Shown here: in pieces, positions 1 to 7,002 of the stretch
Numbering within the stretch: position 1 is the first letter of the stretch
Layout: every line of letters starts with the position of its first letter
Source: an uncultured Leucothrix sp.
Lineage (GTDB): Bacteria; Pseudomonadota; Gammaproteobacteria; Thiotrichales; Thiotrichaceae
Assembly: GCA_937923375.1 (NCBI GenBank)
Contig: CALAJG010000254.1
Coordinates: forward strand, 1-16,797
Length of the DNA: 16,797 nt
Direction of reading: 5' to 3'
Made by a program: the position numbers and the translations under genes
The notes under the pieces: model-generated
The model's database searches: none
What the model was told of the DNA's origin: nothing
Seen by the model: the letters and a program-made list of their open reading frames with translations, nothing else

Positions 1-179
1 CTTGTAATGTGGATCGGTTTAATCAATTTTTCCATAAAATGCTTGAGCAAGGGATAAACTTGGCACCCTCTGCGTTTGAGGCAGGTTTTGTTTCATCTGC
101 TCATACCGAGCAAGATATAGCTGAAACCGTTACTGCGGCCAAGAATGTCTTTGAAATGATTGCCCAAAAGGCCGTTTAG
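1..179 (+). CDS. hemL: Glutamate-1-semialdehyde 2,1-aminomutase, C-terminal end (partial)
   Basis: The frame starting at base 3 is open from the window edge to a TAG at 177-179 and gives the last 58 residues of a protein. The stretch FFHKMLEQGINLAPSAFEAG followed by FVSSAHTEQDI is the conserved C-terminal signature of HemL, a PLP-dependent enzyme that converts glutamate-1-semialdehyde to 5-aminolevulinate in C5-pathway heme synthesis. The catalytic lysine and PLP site lie upstream of the window and cannot be checked. Only 20 bases separate the stop from the -35 box of the rpoH promoter, and I see no strong terminator between them, so read-through into rpoH is possible. Confidence 0.9.
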   Translation, partial: CNVDRFNQFFHKMLEQGINLAPSAFEAGFVSSAHTEQDIAETVTAAKNVFEMIAQKAV

Positions 180-199
180 CTTAAAATATTATCATTTAC

Positions 200-228
200 T
201 TGACTTTATTCGGAACTAATTTAAGAAT
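200..228 (+). promoter_or_regulatory. Probable sigma-70 promoter of rpoH
   Basis: A -35 box TTGACT (200-205) and a -10 box AAGAAT (223-228) are separated by 17 bases. The first matches the consensus at five of six bases and the second at four of six. The predicted start of transcription, near 235, falls inside the CIRCE element, the arrangement expected for an operator that blocks RNA polymerase. This is a visual match only. Confidence 0.5.
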
Positions 229-254
229 TAGCACTCTCAGTGTATGAGTGCTAA
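228..254. promoter_or_regulatory. CIRCE operator (HrcA binding site) upstream of rpoH
   Basis: The sequence is TTAGCACTC (228-236), nine spacer bases (237-245), then GAGTGCTAA (246-254). This is a perfect 9-9-9 inverted repeat identical to the classical CIRCE consensus bound by the heat-shock repressor HrcA. It lies between the rpoH promoter and the rpoH ribosome binding site and overlaps the expected transcription start. By family knowledge, HrcA with GroEL as its partner represses at CIRCE and releases on heat shock. That HrcA controls rpoH here is inference; hrcA itself is not in the window. Confidence 0.93.
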
Positions 255-280
255 AAATAGCAGGGAATTTGGAGAAAAAT

Positions 281-1144
281 ATGAGTAAGTCACTGGCATT
301 AAGTAGTACAGCATTATCCGTTAGTGCGGGTAGCCTGGAAAGCTATGTCCAGTCGGTACATGAAGTACCGGTTCTAAGTGTGGAAGATGAGAAAGCATAT
401 GCAACTCGTCTCGTTGAAACGGGTGATCTTGAAGCAGCACGACTCTTGGTCATGCACAACTTGCGATTCGTGATCAAAGTTGCGCGTGGCTATAGTGGTT
501 ATGGGTTGCCGCTTGCTGACCTGATTCAAGAGGGCAATATTGGTCTCATGAAGGCTGTAAAGCGATTCGATCCGACAGTAAATGTACGCTTGGTGTCTTT
601 TGCTGTGCACTGGATCAGAGCAGAAATGCATGAGTTTATCCTGAAAAATTGGAAGGTAGTGAAAGTTGCTACTACCAAAGCGCAACGCAAATTGTTTTTT
701 AATTTGCGCAGCAGTAAAAAGCGTCTGGGATGGTTAAATGTTGCCGAGGCGGATGCGATCGCCACTGATCTTGGTGTAAGCACCAAAGATGTAATGGAAA
801 TGGAAAAGCGCATGAGCGGTTTGGATATCTCATTTGACCTGTCACCGGGCCAGGATGATGACGATAAGGCCTATTCGCCAAGTCAATACCTATTGCCAAC
901 AGAGAACCAAGATCCTGCTGACTTGTTGGAGGCTCAGGATTGGGAAGATCATACACAAGCGCGATTTAACGGTGCTTTGGCTGAGCTTGATGATCGTAGT
1001 AAAGATATACTGGCAAGTCGTTGGTTGACAGATAAAAAAGCCACACTTCAAGACCTTGCGAATAAATATGGTGTTTCTGCCGAGAGGATTAGACAGTTAG
1101 AGAGCAGTGCTATTAAGAAACTCAAGACAGAAATTGCGTTTTAA
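281..1144 (+). CDS. rpoH: RNA polymerase heat-shock sigma factor sigma-32
   Basis: The product (287 residues) directs RNA polymerase to heat-shock promoters. It matches E. coli RpoH along its length: region 2 with DLIQEGNIGLMKAV (about 80-93) and RLVSFAVHWI, the RpoH-specific box QRKLFFNLR (135-143), and a C-terminal region 4 helix-turn-helix around TLQDLANKYGVSAERIRQLE (255-274). I chose the ATG at 281 because GGAG (271-274) lies just upstream and the resulting N-terminus fits the family. An in-frame GTG at 248 would add 11 residues but falls inside the CIRCE element. The gene appears monocistronic, with a promoter and operator upstream and an intrinsic terminator 18 bases after the stop. 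The upstream operator suggests HrcA control of its transcription. Confidence 0.97.
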   Translation: MSKSLALSSTALSVSAGSLESYVQSVHEVPVLSVEDEKAYATRLVETGDLEAARLLVMHNLRFVIKVARGYSGYGLPLADLIQEGNIGLMKAVKRFDPTVNVRLVSFAVHWIRAEMHEFILKNWKVVKVATTKAQRKLFFNLRSSKKRLGWLNVAEADAIATDLGVSTKDVMEMEKRMSGLDISFDLSPGQDDDDKAYSPSQYLLPTENQDPADLLEAQDWEDHTQARFNGALAELDDRSKDILASRWLTDKKATLQDLANKYGVSAERIRQLESSAIKKLKTEIAF

Positions 1145-1162
1145 ATATAGCTAAACATCATT

Positions 1163-1190
1163 AAAAGCCGCATTTGAATGCGGCTTTTTT
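1163..1190 (+). terminator. Rho-independent terminator after rpoH
   Basis: AGCCGCAT and ATGCGGCT form a perfect 8-bp GC-rich stem with a four-base loop (1166-1185), preceded by an A-run and followed by a run of T (1185-1190). It is a textbook intrinsic terminator, and the flanking A and T runs could also let it work in reverse. Confidence 0.9.
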
Positions 1191-1285
1191 GTACCTGCGA
1201 TACGCTAATTATAAATTGTAGCTAGAATTTGAACTGTTTCATTAACTACTTGCATTTCAATCATTGAAAGATCAATATAATTTTC

Positions 1286-1510
1286 ATGAGTAAGAAACAA
1301 AGCAAAATTGATTTTGAGGGCTCTGTTGCTGAGCTAGAGGCTACCATTACACGCATGGAAAAGGGTGAAATGAGTCTCGAGGAAGCGTTGCAGTCGTTTG
1401 AAGAAGGGGTGAGGCTAAGCCGAGAGTGCCAAAAACTGCTGGCTTCAGCTGAGCAAAGAGTTAAGCTGCTGACTGAAGATGGTGAGGAAGATTTCTTAAA
1501 CGATGAGTAG
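1286..1510 (+). CDS. xseB: Exodeoxyribonuclease VII small subunit
   Basis: The product (74 residues) is the small subunit of ExoVII, which with XseA degrades single-stranded DNA to oligonucleotides. The family pattern is clear: FEGSVAELEATITRMEKGEMSLEEALQ-like helices, then FEEGVRLSRECQKLLASAEQRV. It is close to the usual 70-80 residues and all helical, with a short acidic tail. xseB-ispA-dxs is the same order as in E. coli. The stop overlaps the ispA start by 8 bases, indicating translational coupling. No strong ribosome binding site precedes the ATG; the best candidate, GAAAG at 1266-1270, is rather far away. The operon promoter must lie in 1191-1285, but I could not resolve a convincing one. 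Confidence 0.95.
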   Translation: MSKKQSKIDFEGSVAELEATITRMEKGEMSLEEALQSFEEGVRLSRECQKLLASAEQRVKLLTEDGEEDFLNDE

Positions 1511-2390
1511 TTCAAAGCTACCAGCAAACTATCGGGTACGAGTTGAGCGGGTTCTGGATGGGTTTTTGCCGCGGGGTGACATCACACCATCAAGGTTGCA
1601 TGAGGCGATGCGCTATTCAGCACTGGCTGCAGGTAAAAGAGTCCGTCCTAGTTTAGTCTACGCAAGTGGTCAGGCTTTAAATATTCCGTTAGTAGCACTT
1701 GACCGAATTGCTGCAGCGGTGGAATGTGTCCATGCCTATTCATTAATCCATGATGATCTTCCTGCGATGGACGATGACGATTTACGTCGAGGGATGCCTA
1801 CCGCCCACAAAGCCTATGATGAGGCCACGGCTATATTGTCAGGCGATGCATTGCAAGCGCTTGCATTTGATGTTATCAGTCATCCAATAGCTGAGGTATC
1901 TGCGCAAAACCAACTAAAGCTGGTGAAGATTTTAGCAGTGGCAGCAGGCTCAGAGGGGATGGTCGGTGGCCAAGCAATTGACCTTGCTTCAATTGGAAAG
2001 CACTTGACCGAACAACAACTTGAAGTCATGCACTCACACAAAACTGGTGCATTAATCAATGCTTGTGTAGTAATGCCAACGTATTGTGATGATGGCGTCA
2101 CCGAAGCTCAGCGAAATTCCTTGACTCGCTATGCGAATGCAGTGGGGCTAGCTTTTCAGGTTCAGGATGATATTCTGGATGTTGAAGGCGACACTGAAAC
2201 ACTAGGTAAGCAGCAAGGGGCAGACATTGCAGCGGATAAACCGACTTATCCGGCGCTGTTGGGAATGGCAGGAGCCAAGCTAAAACTCCGGTCACTTCAT
2301 GAAGAAGCGGTGTTGGCGTTAGAAGATTTTGGAGCTGATGCGAAACTGTTACACAATATCGCAGATTATATAGTCAATCGAAACAAGTAA
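1503..2390 (+). CDS. ispA: (2E,6E)-farnesyl diphosphate synthase
   Basis: The product (295 residues) condenses isopentenyl diphosphate with DMAPP and GPP to make farnesyl diphosphate, the precursor of undecaprenyl phosphate and quinone side chains. The first aspartate-rich motif is DDLPAMD (84-90), the bacterial type with two inserted residues, in the context HAYSLIHDD and followed by DDDLRRG. The second is DDILD (222-226) after GLAFQVQ. GKRVRP (44-49) and HSHKTGALI (177-185) are further family blocks. Length and motifs are all normal. The gene sits in the xseB-ispA-dxs operon, starts inside xseB and ends 6 bases before dxs, so precursor synthesis (dxs) and chain elongation are co-expressed. 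Confidence 0.97.
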   Translation: MSSSKLPANYRVRVERVLDGFLPRGDITPSRLHEAMRYSALAAGKRVRPSLVYASGQALNIPLVALDRIAAAVECVHAYSLIHDDLPAMDDDDLRRGMPTAHKAYDEATAILSGDALQALAFDVISHPIAEVSAQNQLKLVKILAVAAGSEGMVGGQAIDLASIGKHLTEQQLEVMHSHKTGALINACVVMPTYCDDGVTEAQRNSLTRYANAVGLAFQVQDDILDVEGDTETLGKQQGADIAADKPTYPALLGMAGAKLKLRSLHEEAVLALEDFGADAKLLHNIADYIVNRNK

Positions 2391-2396
2391 AAGTCT

Positions 2397-4274
2397 ATGT
2401 TAGAAGAAATCATATCACCTGTGAAATTGCGGGAGCTAGATAAAGAGTCTCTACCAGAACTGTGTGACGAATTACGTCAATACATCCTGCAGTCAGTATC
2501 TGAGTCAGGTGGTCATTTTTCAGCAGGTTTAGGCACGGTTGAATTAACAGTTGCCCTGCATTATGTATTTAATACGCCTGAAGATCGATTGGTATGGGAT
2601 GTTGGGCATCAGGCCTACCCTCATAAAGTCCTCACCGGAAGGAAAGATGCGCTCAAAAGCATTCGCAAAGAAAGGGGGTTATCAGGTTTTCCAAAGCGCG
2701 CTGAAAGTGAATACGATACCTTTGGTGTAGGGCACTCAAGTACTTCCATCAGTGCCGCATTGGGGATGGCACTAGCTGCAAAGCAGCAAGGAATCGACCG
2801 TCAGGCAATCGCTGTAATTGGCGATGGTGCGCTTACGGCAGGAATGGCCTATGAGGCCTTGAACCATGCTGGAGATTTAGATGCCAGCATGCTAGTCGTA
2901 CTGAACGATAATGACATGTCAATTTCTCCAAATGTGGGTGGGTTAAGTAAATATTTAGCAAGATTATTATCAGGACAGTTTTACTCAAGCATTCGTGAGC
3001 AGGGTAAAAAAATATTGTCAGGAACGCCAAGCGTAAAAAAGTTGGCGAGACGCGCGGAAGAGCATACTAAGGGCATGTTGATGCCAGGCACTATGTTTGA
3101 AGAAATGGGCTTTGTTTATTACGGTCCGGTAGATGGTCATGATGTTCTTGAATTGGTGAGAATGTTTGAAAACATTCGTGAGCTTGATGAACCACGTTTT
3201 GTTCACGTTGTAACAAAAAAGGGCAAAGGTTATGAGCCTGCGGAAATAGATCCCTGTGGTTATCACGGAGTTTCCTCCTTTAATCTTAAGCAGGGAATAG
3301 TCAAAAGTAGCAAAGCCTCATCACCAACCTATACTCAGGTGTTTGGCCGATGGTTATGTGATATTGCTTCAAAAGATGATCGGGTAGTGGGAATTACGCC
3401 TGCGATGCGTGAAGGGTCTGGTTTGGTAGAGTTTTCTGAAACTTATCCTGACAGGTACTTTGACGTCGCTATTGCGGAGCAGCATGCAGTCACCTTAGCT
3501 GCAGGTATGGCCTGTGATGGTGCAAAGCCTATTGTTGCAATCTATTCTACTTTTTTACAGCGTGCTTATGACCAATTAATCCATGATGTCGCAATCCAGA
3601 ATTTGCCAGTCGTTTTTGCAATCGATCGCGCTGGGCTTGTAGGTGCAGATGGGCCAACCCATGCTGGTAATTACGACCTGTCCTATCTCCGATGCATCCC
3701 GAATATGATTGTAATGGCTCCGGCCGATGAAAACGAATGTCGGCAGATGTTATACACGGCATATCTGGAAAATGGCCCCACGGCCGTAAGATACCCAAGG
3801 GGTAAGGGCGTTGGCGTAGAGGTCCAAACAGAAATGTCAGCGTTGCCAGTTGGCAAGGCGGTAAAGCTTCGTGAAGGACAAAGTATCGCAATTTTATTGT
3901 TTGGTTCATTGCTCAGCGCCGCCAGTTATGCGGCGGATGAGTTAGGTGCAAGCCTTATAAATATGCGTTTTGTTAAACCCTTGGATGAATCCATTATTAC
4001 TAAAACAGCTCAGAAATATGACTTAATTGTCACTATTGAAGATAATGCTATTCAGGGTGGGGCAGGTAGCGCAGTGTCAGAATGCTTATCGCGATTAAAT
4101 TTAGACATTCCGGTATTGCATCTCGGCATACCAGATGACTACATTGAGCATGCCGAACGGGACGTTCAGCTAAGTGAAATTGGGTTGTCAGGAGAAGGCG
4201 TGGTTAGCCAAATTTGTGAGTTTGCGAATGGACGCTATACACCATCCCCTATGCCAAAGGTTGCTCATTTGTAG
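2397..4274 (+). CDS. dxs: 1-deoxy-D-xylulose-5-phosphate synthase
   Basis: The product (625 residues, against 620 in E. coli) is the thiamine-diphosphate enzyme that joins pyruvate and glyceraldehyde 3-phosphate in the first step of the MEP isoprenoid pathway. The N-terminal domain has SESGGHFSAGLG with His40, DVGHQAYPHK with His71, and the ThDP/magnesium motif GDGALTAGMAYEALNHAG starting at 142, ending in NDNDMSIS (170-177). The central pyrimidine-binding domain carries FDVAIAEQHAVTLAAGMA with the catalytic glutamate, and the C-terminal transketolase-like domain is complete. It starts 6 bases after ispA with only a weak ribosome binding site, so it probably relies on translational coupling. 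No strong terminator follows; a long-loop pairing CCGCTG/CAGCGG (4280-4319) lacks a T-run. Confidence 0.98.
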   Translation: MLEEIISPVKLRELDKESLPELCDELRQYILQSVSESGGHFSAGLGTVELTVALHYVFNTPEDRLVWDVGHQAYPHKVLTGRKDALKSIRKERGLSGFPKRAESEYDTFGVGHSSTSISAALGMALAAKQQGIDRQAIAVIGDGALTAGMAYEALNHAGDLDASMLVVLNDNDMSISPNVGGLSKYLARLLSGQFYSSIREQGKKILSGTPSVKKLARRAEEHTKGMLMPGTMFEEMGFVYYGPVDGHDVLELVRMFENIRELDEPRFVHVVTKKGKGYEPAEIDPCGYHGVSSFNLKQGIVKSSKASSPTYTQVFGRWLCDIASKDDRVVGITPAMREGSGLVEFSETYPDRYFDVAIAEQHAVTLAAGMACDGAKPIVAIYSTFLQRAYDQLIHDVAIQNLPVVFAIDRAGLVGADGPTHAGNYDLSYLRCIPNMIVMAPADENECRQMLYTAYLENGPTAVRYPRGKGVGVEVQTEMSALPVGKAVKLREGQSIAILLFGSLLSAASYAADELGASLINMRFVKPLDESIITKTAQKYDLIVTIEDNAIQGGAGSAVSECLSRLNLDIPVLHLGIPDDYIEHAERDVQLSEIGLSGEGVVSQICEFANGRYTPSPMPKVAHL

Positions 4275-4365
4275 ACAAGCCGCTGAAATTGTTGCAATAT
4301 GACGCTCGAATTACAGCGGGATTTTGTAAGGTTTTAAATTTGTCAACCAATTTTCGTTGGCTACG

Positions 4366-4392
4366 TTATCAGATATGTACGTTTTTTATAAT
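4366..4392 (+). promoter_or_regulatory. Possible sigma-70 promoter of lpxC
   Basis: A perfect -10 hexamer TATAAT (4387-4392) is preceded by TTATCA (4366-4371) with a 15-base spacer, slightly short. It lies about 105 bases upstream of the lpxC start in the 224-base gap after dxs, giving an lpxC leader of roughly 100 nucleotides. Apart from this site and a minor CCAA/TTGG pairing near 4348-4360, I see no feature in the gap. Confidence 0.42.
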
Positions 4393-4498
4393 TCTGGTGC
4401 ATACCGCTCAATACTGGCTTCATTTAAAACTTGGGATATACCAAAGAACTTATTTATCGACCACGAATAAGAAAAAAGGCTCGATACAGGGGTAAAAA

Positions 4499-5410
4499 AT
4501 GCTGGCACAAAGAACACTGCAACGCACTGTTAATACGGTGGGCATAGGACTGCACTCGGGACAAAAGGTTGGTTTGACGCTGCGACCTGCAGCATCTAAT
4601 ACAGGCATTGTCTATCGCCGGGTAGATCTTGAAACACCGGTGGAAATTGCTTGTACACCTGATGCTGTGGGTGAAACGATGCTGAGTACGACACTTGTAA
4701 AAGAGGGGGTCAAAGTCTCAACTATTGAGCATCTGATGTCAGCCTTTGCAGGTCTTGGAATTGACAATGCCTATGTGGACTTAACTGCTTCAGAAATACC
4801 TATCATGGACGGCAGTGCGGCTCCATTCATTTATTTGATTCGGTCTGCCGGTATTGAAACGCAGCGCGCCTCTAAGCAATTTGTCAAAATAAAGAAGCCA
4901 GTTCGCTTTGAGAATAAATCAGGGTGGGCAGAACTAAGGCCATTTGACGGTTTTAGGGTTTCCTTTGAGATTGATTTTGACCACCCTGCGGTAAAATCTA
5001 CACGTCAGGTATTGGCCCTCAACTTATCTAAATCATCCTACAGTCGTGAAATTAGCCGCGCCCGAACGTTTGGTTTTATGCGCGATGTGGAAATGCTTCG
5101 CTCAAAAAATATGGGCTTAGGGGGGAGTTTGGGTAATGCTGTGGTGCTGGATGAATACCGAGTACTAAACAAAGATGGCCTCAGGTATCAGGACGAATTT
5201 GTTAAACATAAAATGCTTGATGCCATCGGCGATTTATATACCGTAGGCCATAGTATAATCGGTGCCTACCATGGCCACAAATCTGGGCACGCAATAAATA
5301 ATTTATTATTACATGAGCTTTTGGCTCAACCAGATGCTTGGGAATTGACTACCATGGAAACAGAAGAAGAAGCGACAGTTAGTTATGCCGGTGAGCTGGG
5401 TTACGCTTAA
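4499..5410 (+). CDS. lpxC: UDP-3-O-acyl-N-acetylglucosamine deacetylase
   Basis: The product (303 residues) is the zinc-dependent deacetylase that carries out the committed step of lipid A synthesis in the cytoplasm. All catalytic and metal residues are present: Glu77-His78 in STIEHLMSAFAGLGIDNAYV, His237 and Asp241 in KHKMLDAIGD, and the catalytic base His264 in HKSGHAINN. The length matches the family (305 in E. coli). The ATG is well supported by AGGGG at 4488-4492. In relatives the preceding genes belong to the division and cell-wall cluster, but here dxs lies upstream, so that link is broken. The gene ends 9 bases from the end of the convergent dciA, and no terminator is visible between them. 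Confidence 0.98.
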   Translation: MLAQRTLQRTVNTVGIGLHSGQKVGLTLRPAASNTGIVYRRVDLETPVEIACTPDAVGETMLSTTLVKEGVKVSTIEHLMSAFAGLGIDNAYVDLTASEIPIMDGSAAPFIYLIRSAGIETQRASKQFVKIKKPVRFENKSGWAELRPFDGFRVSFEIDFDHPAVKSTRQVLALNLSKSSYSREISRARTFGFMRDVEMLRSKNMGLGGSLGNAVVLDEYRVLNKDGLRYQDEFVKHKMLDAIGDLYTVGHSIIGAYHGHKSGHAINNLLLHELLAQPDAWELTTMETEEEATVSYAGELGYA

Positions 5411-5419
5411 GCTAGTTGT

Positions 5420-5788
5420 TTAATCTGTATCAAGGTGTTTGCGAGTTTGATCAAGTAATGCCGAAATCTCATCTGGTAGGGGCTTTGGCGCCTTTTTCCT
5501 TACTTCCATGAGCATCCTAGGCGGTGATAGTTTTATTTTTATTGTTTTGTACTCACAAAGCAACGATTGATTTATATCCTTAAGAATCGCTTTTTGCTGA
5601 TATTTCAACTGGCTTGCAAGAATCGGTTCTTCAACAATGATCACAATTTCTTGCTGGCGCTGGAGCACATGCAACTTGTGTTGTTTGGAATCTATTTGTA
5701 GATACTCACATACGTTATTTGACAGCTTGTCAATATTCTTGAGGCTTTCATTTAGGAAGGCATGTGGAAGTTGGTTCACTTGTTTCAT
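5420..5788 (-). CDS. dciA: DciA-type (DUF721) replicative helicase loader
   Basis: The product (122 residues) belongs to the DUF721/DciA family, by known biology the ancestral partner that helps load the replicative helicase DnaB in bacteria without DnaC. The sequence shows a family-like core: a helical N-terminus, a central strand-rich part with LHVLQRQQEIVIIVEEP and ILASQLKYQQKAIL, then IKIKLSPP, and a C-terminal tail DEISALLDQTRKHLD that looks like the helicase-interacting extension. It is small for the family (about 120-160). It is divergent from the M23 gene (53 bases apart) and convergent with lpxC. This lpxC-dciA-M23-secA order is known in pseudomonads and supports the call. The ribosome binding site is weak. 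Confidence 0.83.
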   Translation of the reverse strand: MKQVNQLPHAFLNESLKNIDKLSNNVCEYLQIDSKQHKLHVLQRQQEIVIIVEEPILASQLKYQQKAILKDINQSLLCEYKTIKIKLSPPRMLMEVRKKAPKPLPDEISALLDQTRKHLDTD

Positions 5789-5841
5789 GCTTTTAGTCTA
5801 ACTGATTTCTAAAGCAATTATGATGCAAGTGTGGTGTTGGC

Positions 5842-6720
5842 GTGAGTTTTCAGCTTCAAATAAATAATGATACAGAGCGATTGGCGCTGGATATCGCGCC
5901 CGTCCGGCAGTTTTTTGTGCCCATTATTTTTTTAGTGGTAATGATCTTAAGTATTTCGATGTTACTGGAGAAGATCACTACCTCCACTGAAACAGCCTAC
6001 GCCGCAGGGTCTTCAGCAAATATAGACAATATCCATCATCTGAGGCAACAGCTGGCCAATCTTGAGGGAGAGACTCAGCGCCTGAAAGAATTCGCCAAGA
6101 AAATGGTCGGTCTCGCTAAGCTTGATAAAGGTATTTTTGAATTTGATAAACCTCCTGCTCGCGGAGGTTTAGGCGGAAGAAATATCTTTCAACGCTTTAC
6201 TTCTAATTTTTCCACTTCAGTAACTAAAGACATTAAGCTGTTAAAAAAACAGTTAAATGAGCGAAGCAATCAATTTGAAAGGATGCAGTTAGTACTAAGA
6301 TCAAGAATATCAAGAGAGTCAGAATGGAAAGCAAGTTGGCCAGTAAAAACCGCTTATGTATCCTCAGAGTTTGGGCGACGTAAAGACCCATTTACTGGTC
6401 GGCTTAGACAACACAATGGCATCGACCTGGCTGGCCCTCGCGGTTCAGGTATTTTCAGTGTGGCTGCAGGGAAAGTGATCTTTACGGGTAGAAAAGGTGG
6501 CTATGGTCGCGTAGTAGAAGTTAAGCATGCTAATGGTTTTGTAAGTCGTTACGCGCACTTAGAAGCATCGATTGTGAAAAAGGGGCAATCAGTCGAGCGT
6601 GGAGAGAAGATTGCTCGGTTAGGTACTAGCGGACGATCAACGGGGCCTCACTTGCATTTAGAAATACTTAAAAATAATAAAAACATCAATCCAAGGGTTT
6701 TCATAGGTAAACATAATTAA
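5842..6720 (+). CDS. Membrane-anchored M23 family (LytM-type) peptidoglycan endopeptidase
   Basis: The product (292 residues) has a short cytoplasmic N-terminus, one transmembrane segment (about 24-42, FFVPIIFLVVMILSISMLL), a predicted coiled coil (about 62-90), a linker, and a C-terminal M23 peptidase domain (about 170-288). The zinc ligands His191 and Asp195 (HNGID) and His272 (HLHLE, 270-274) are present, as is the conserved His239 in RYAHL, so it should be an active peptidoglycan cross-link hydrolase in the periplasm. The start is GTG at 5842: an in-frame stop lies at 5821-5823 and no ATG lies between. The ribosome binding site is poor. A possible -10 box TATGAT is at 5819-5824. It lies in the position occupied by secM in E. 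coli, upstream of secA. Confidence 0.93.
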   Translation: MSFQLQINNDTERLALDIAPVRQFFVPIIFLVVMILSISMLLEKITTSTETAYAAGSSANIDNIHHLRQQLANLEGETQRLKEFAKKMVGLAKLDKGIFEFDKPPARGGLGGRNIFQRFTSNFSTSVTKDIKLLKKQLNERSNQFERMQLVLRSRISRESEWKASWPVKTAYVSSEFGRRKDPFTGRLRQHNGIDLAGPRGSGIFSVAAGKVIFTGRKGGYGRVVEVKHANGFVSRYAHLEASIVKKGQSVERGEKIARLGTSGRSTGPHLHLEILKNNKNINPRVFIGKHN

Positions 6721-6790
6721 TAGATTCCCCTAGGGTCAACAATACTAATAAGTCATAGTGTTAAGCGTGAATTTATATGTCGATCTATAC

Positions 6791-6796
6791 TATAAT
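6791..6796 (+). promoter_or_regulatory. Possible -10 element for secA
   Basis: A perfect TATAAT lies about 210 bases upstream of the secA start, in the 282-base gap after the M23 gene. I could not find a convincing -35 box at 16-18 bases, so this is a weak call. If correct, secA has a leader of about 200 nucleotides. No secM-like ORF is present in the gap; its two small ATG frames are only 8-9 codons long. Confidence 0.3.
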
Positions 6797-6971
6797 CGGC
6801 TAAATTAATTCGTATTGGCGTAACTCTGGCCTTGCTGGTAAACAGAGACCCCGCTTGCATTCTTAGCGATTACCCCAATATTCCCAATTAAAGCCTTATT
6901 CAAATGAAGGTGTGTTTTGCGACGTGCAGCTAAACAACCTTTTTACCGTAGAGAAAACGGGAACAAATAAT

Positions 6972-6990
6972 ACCGGAATCATCCGGGGAG
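6972..6990 (+). promoter_or_regulatory. Hairpin beside the secA ribosome binding site
   Basis: CCGGA (6973-6977), a four-base loop ATCA and TCCGG (6982-6986) form a perfect 5-bp stem that runs straight into the purine-rich GGGGAG (6985-6990) serving as the secA Shine-Dalgarno sequence. The stem shares its last bases with the ribosome binding site, so folding could limit ribosome access. The structure is seen in the sequence; a regulatory role is inference by analogy with the known secretion-responsive control of secA translation in E. coli. Confidence 0.45.
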
Positions 6991-7002
6991 AAAATAAATA
7001 TC

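Noticed and set aside
248..280. GTG start adding 11 residues to RpoH
   Set aside because: It lies within the CIRCE right arm without a ribosome binding site, while ATG 281 has GGAG at good spacing and fits the family.
244..288. A 14-codon frame starting inside CIRCE and ending across the rpoH start codon
   Set aside because: It looks like an upstream regulatory ORF but has no ribosome binding site; the ATG falls by chance in the CIRCE spacer.
1276..1281. TATAAT just before xseB as its promoter
   Set aside because: It lies only 5 bases before the ATG, which would give a leaderless message, and the nearest -35-like box is 20 bases away.
4280..4319. CCGCTG/CAGCGG pairing after dxs as a terminator
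   Set aside because: The loop is nearly 30 bases and no T-run follows, so I do not call it a terminator.
4289..4495. Plus-strand 68-codon ORF between dxs and lpxC
   Set aside because: It has no ribosome binding site, an unusual residue mix and no recognisable family, and it overlaps the probable lpxC promoter.
6905..6934. Short ATG frame in the secA leader as a secM-like arrest peptide
   Set aside because: It encodes only 9 residues without a signal sequence or an arrest motif and has no ribosome binding site.
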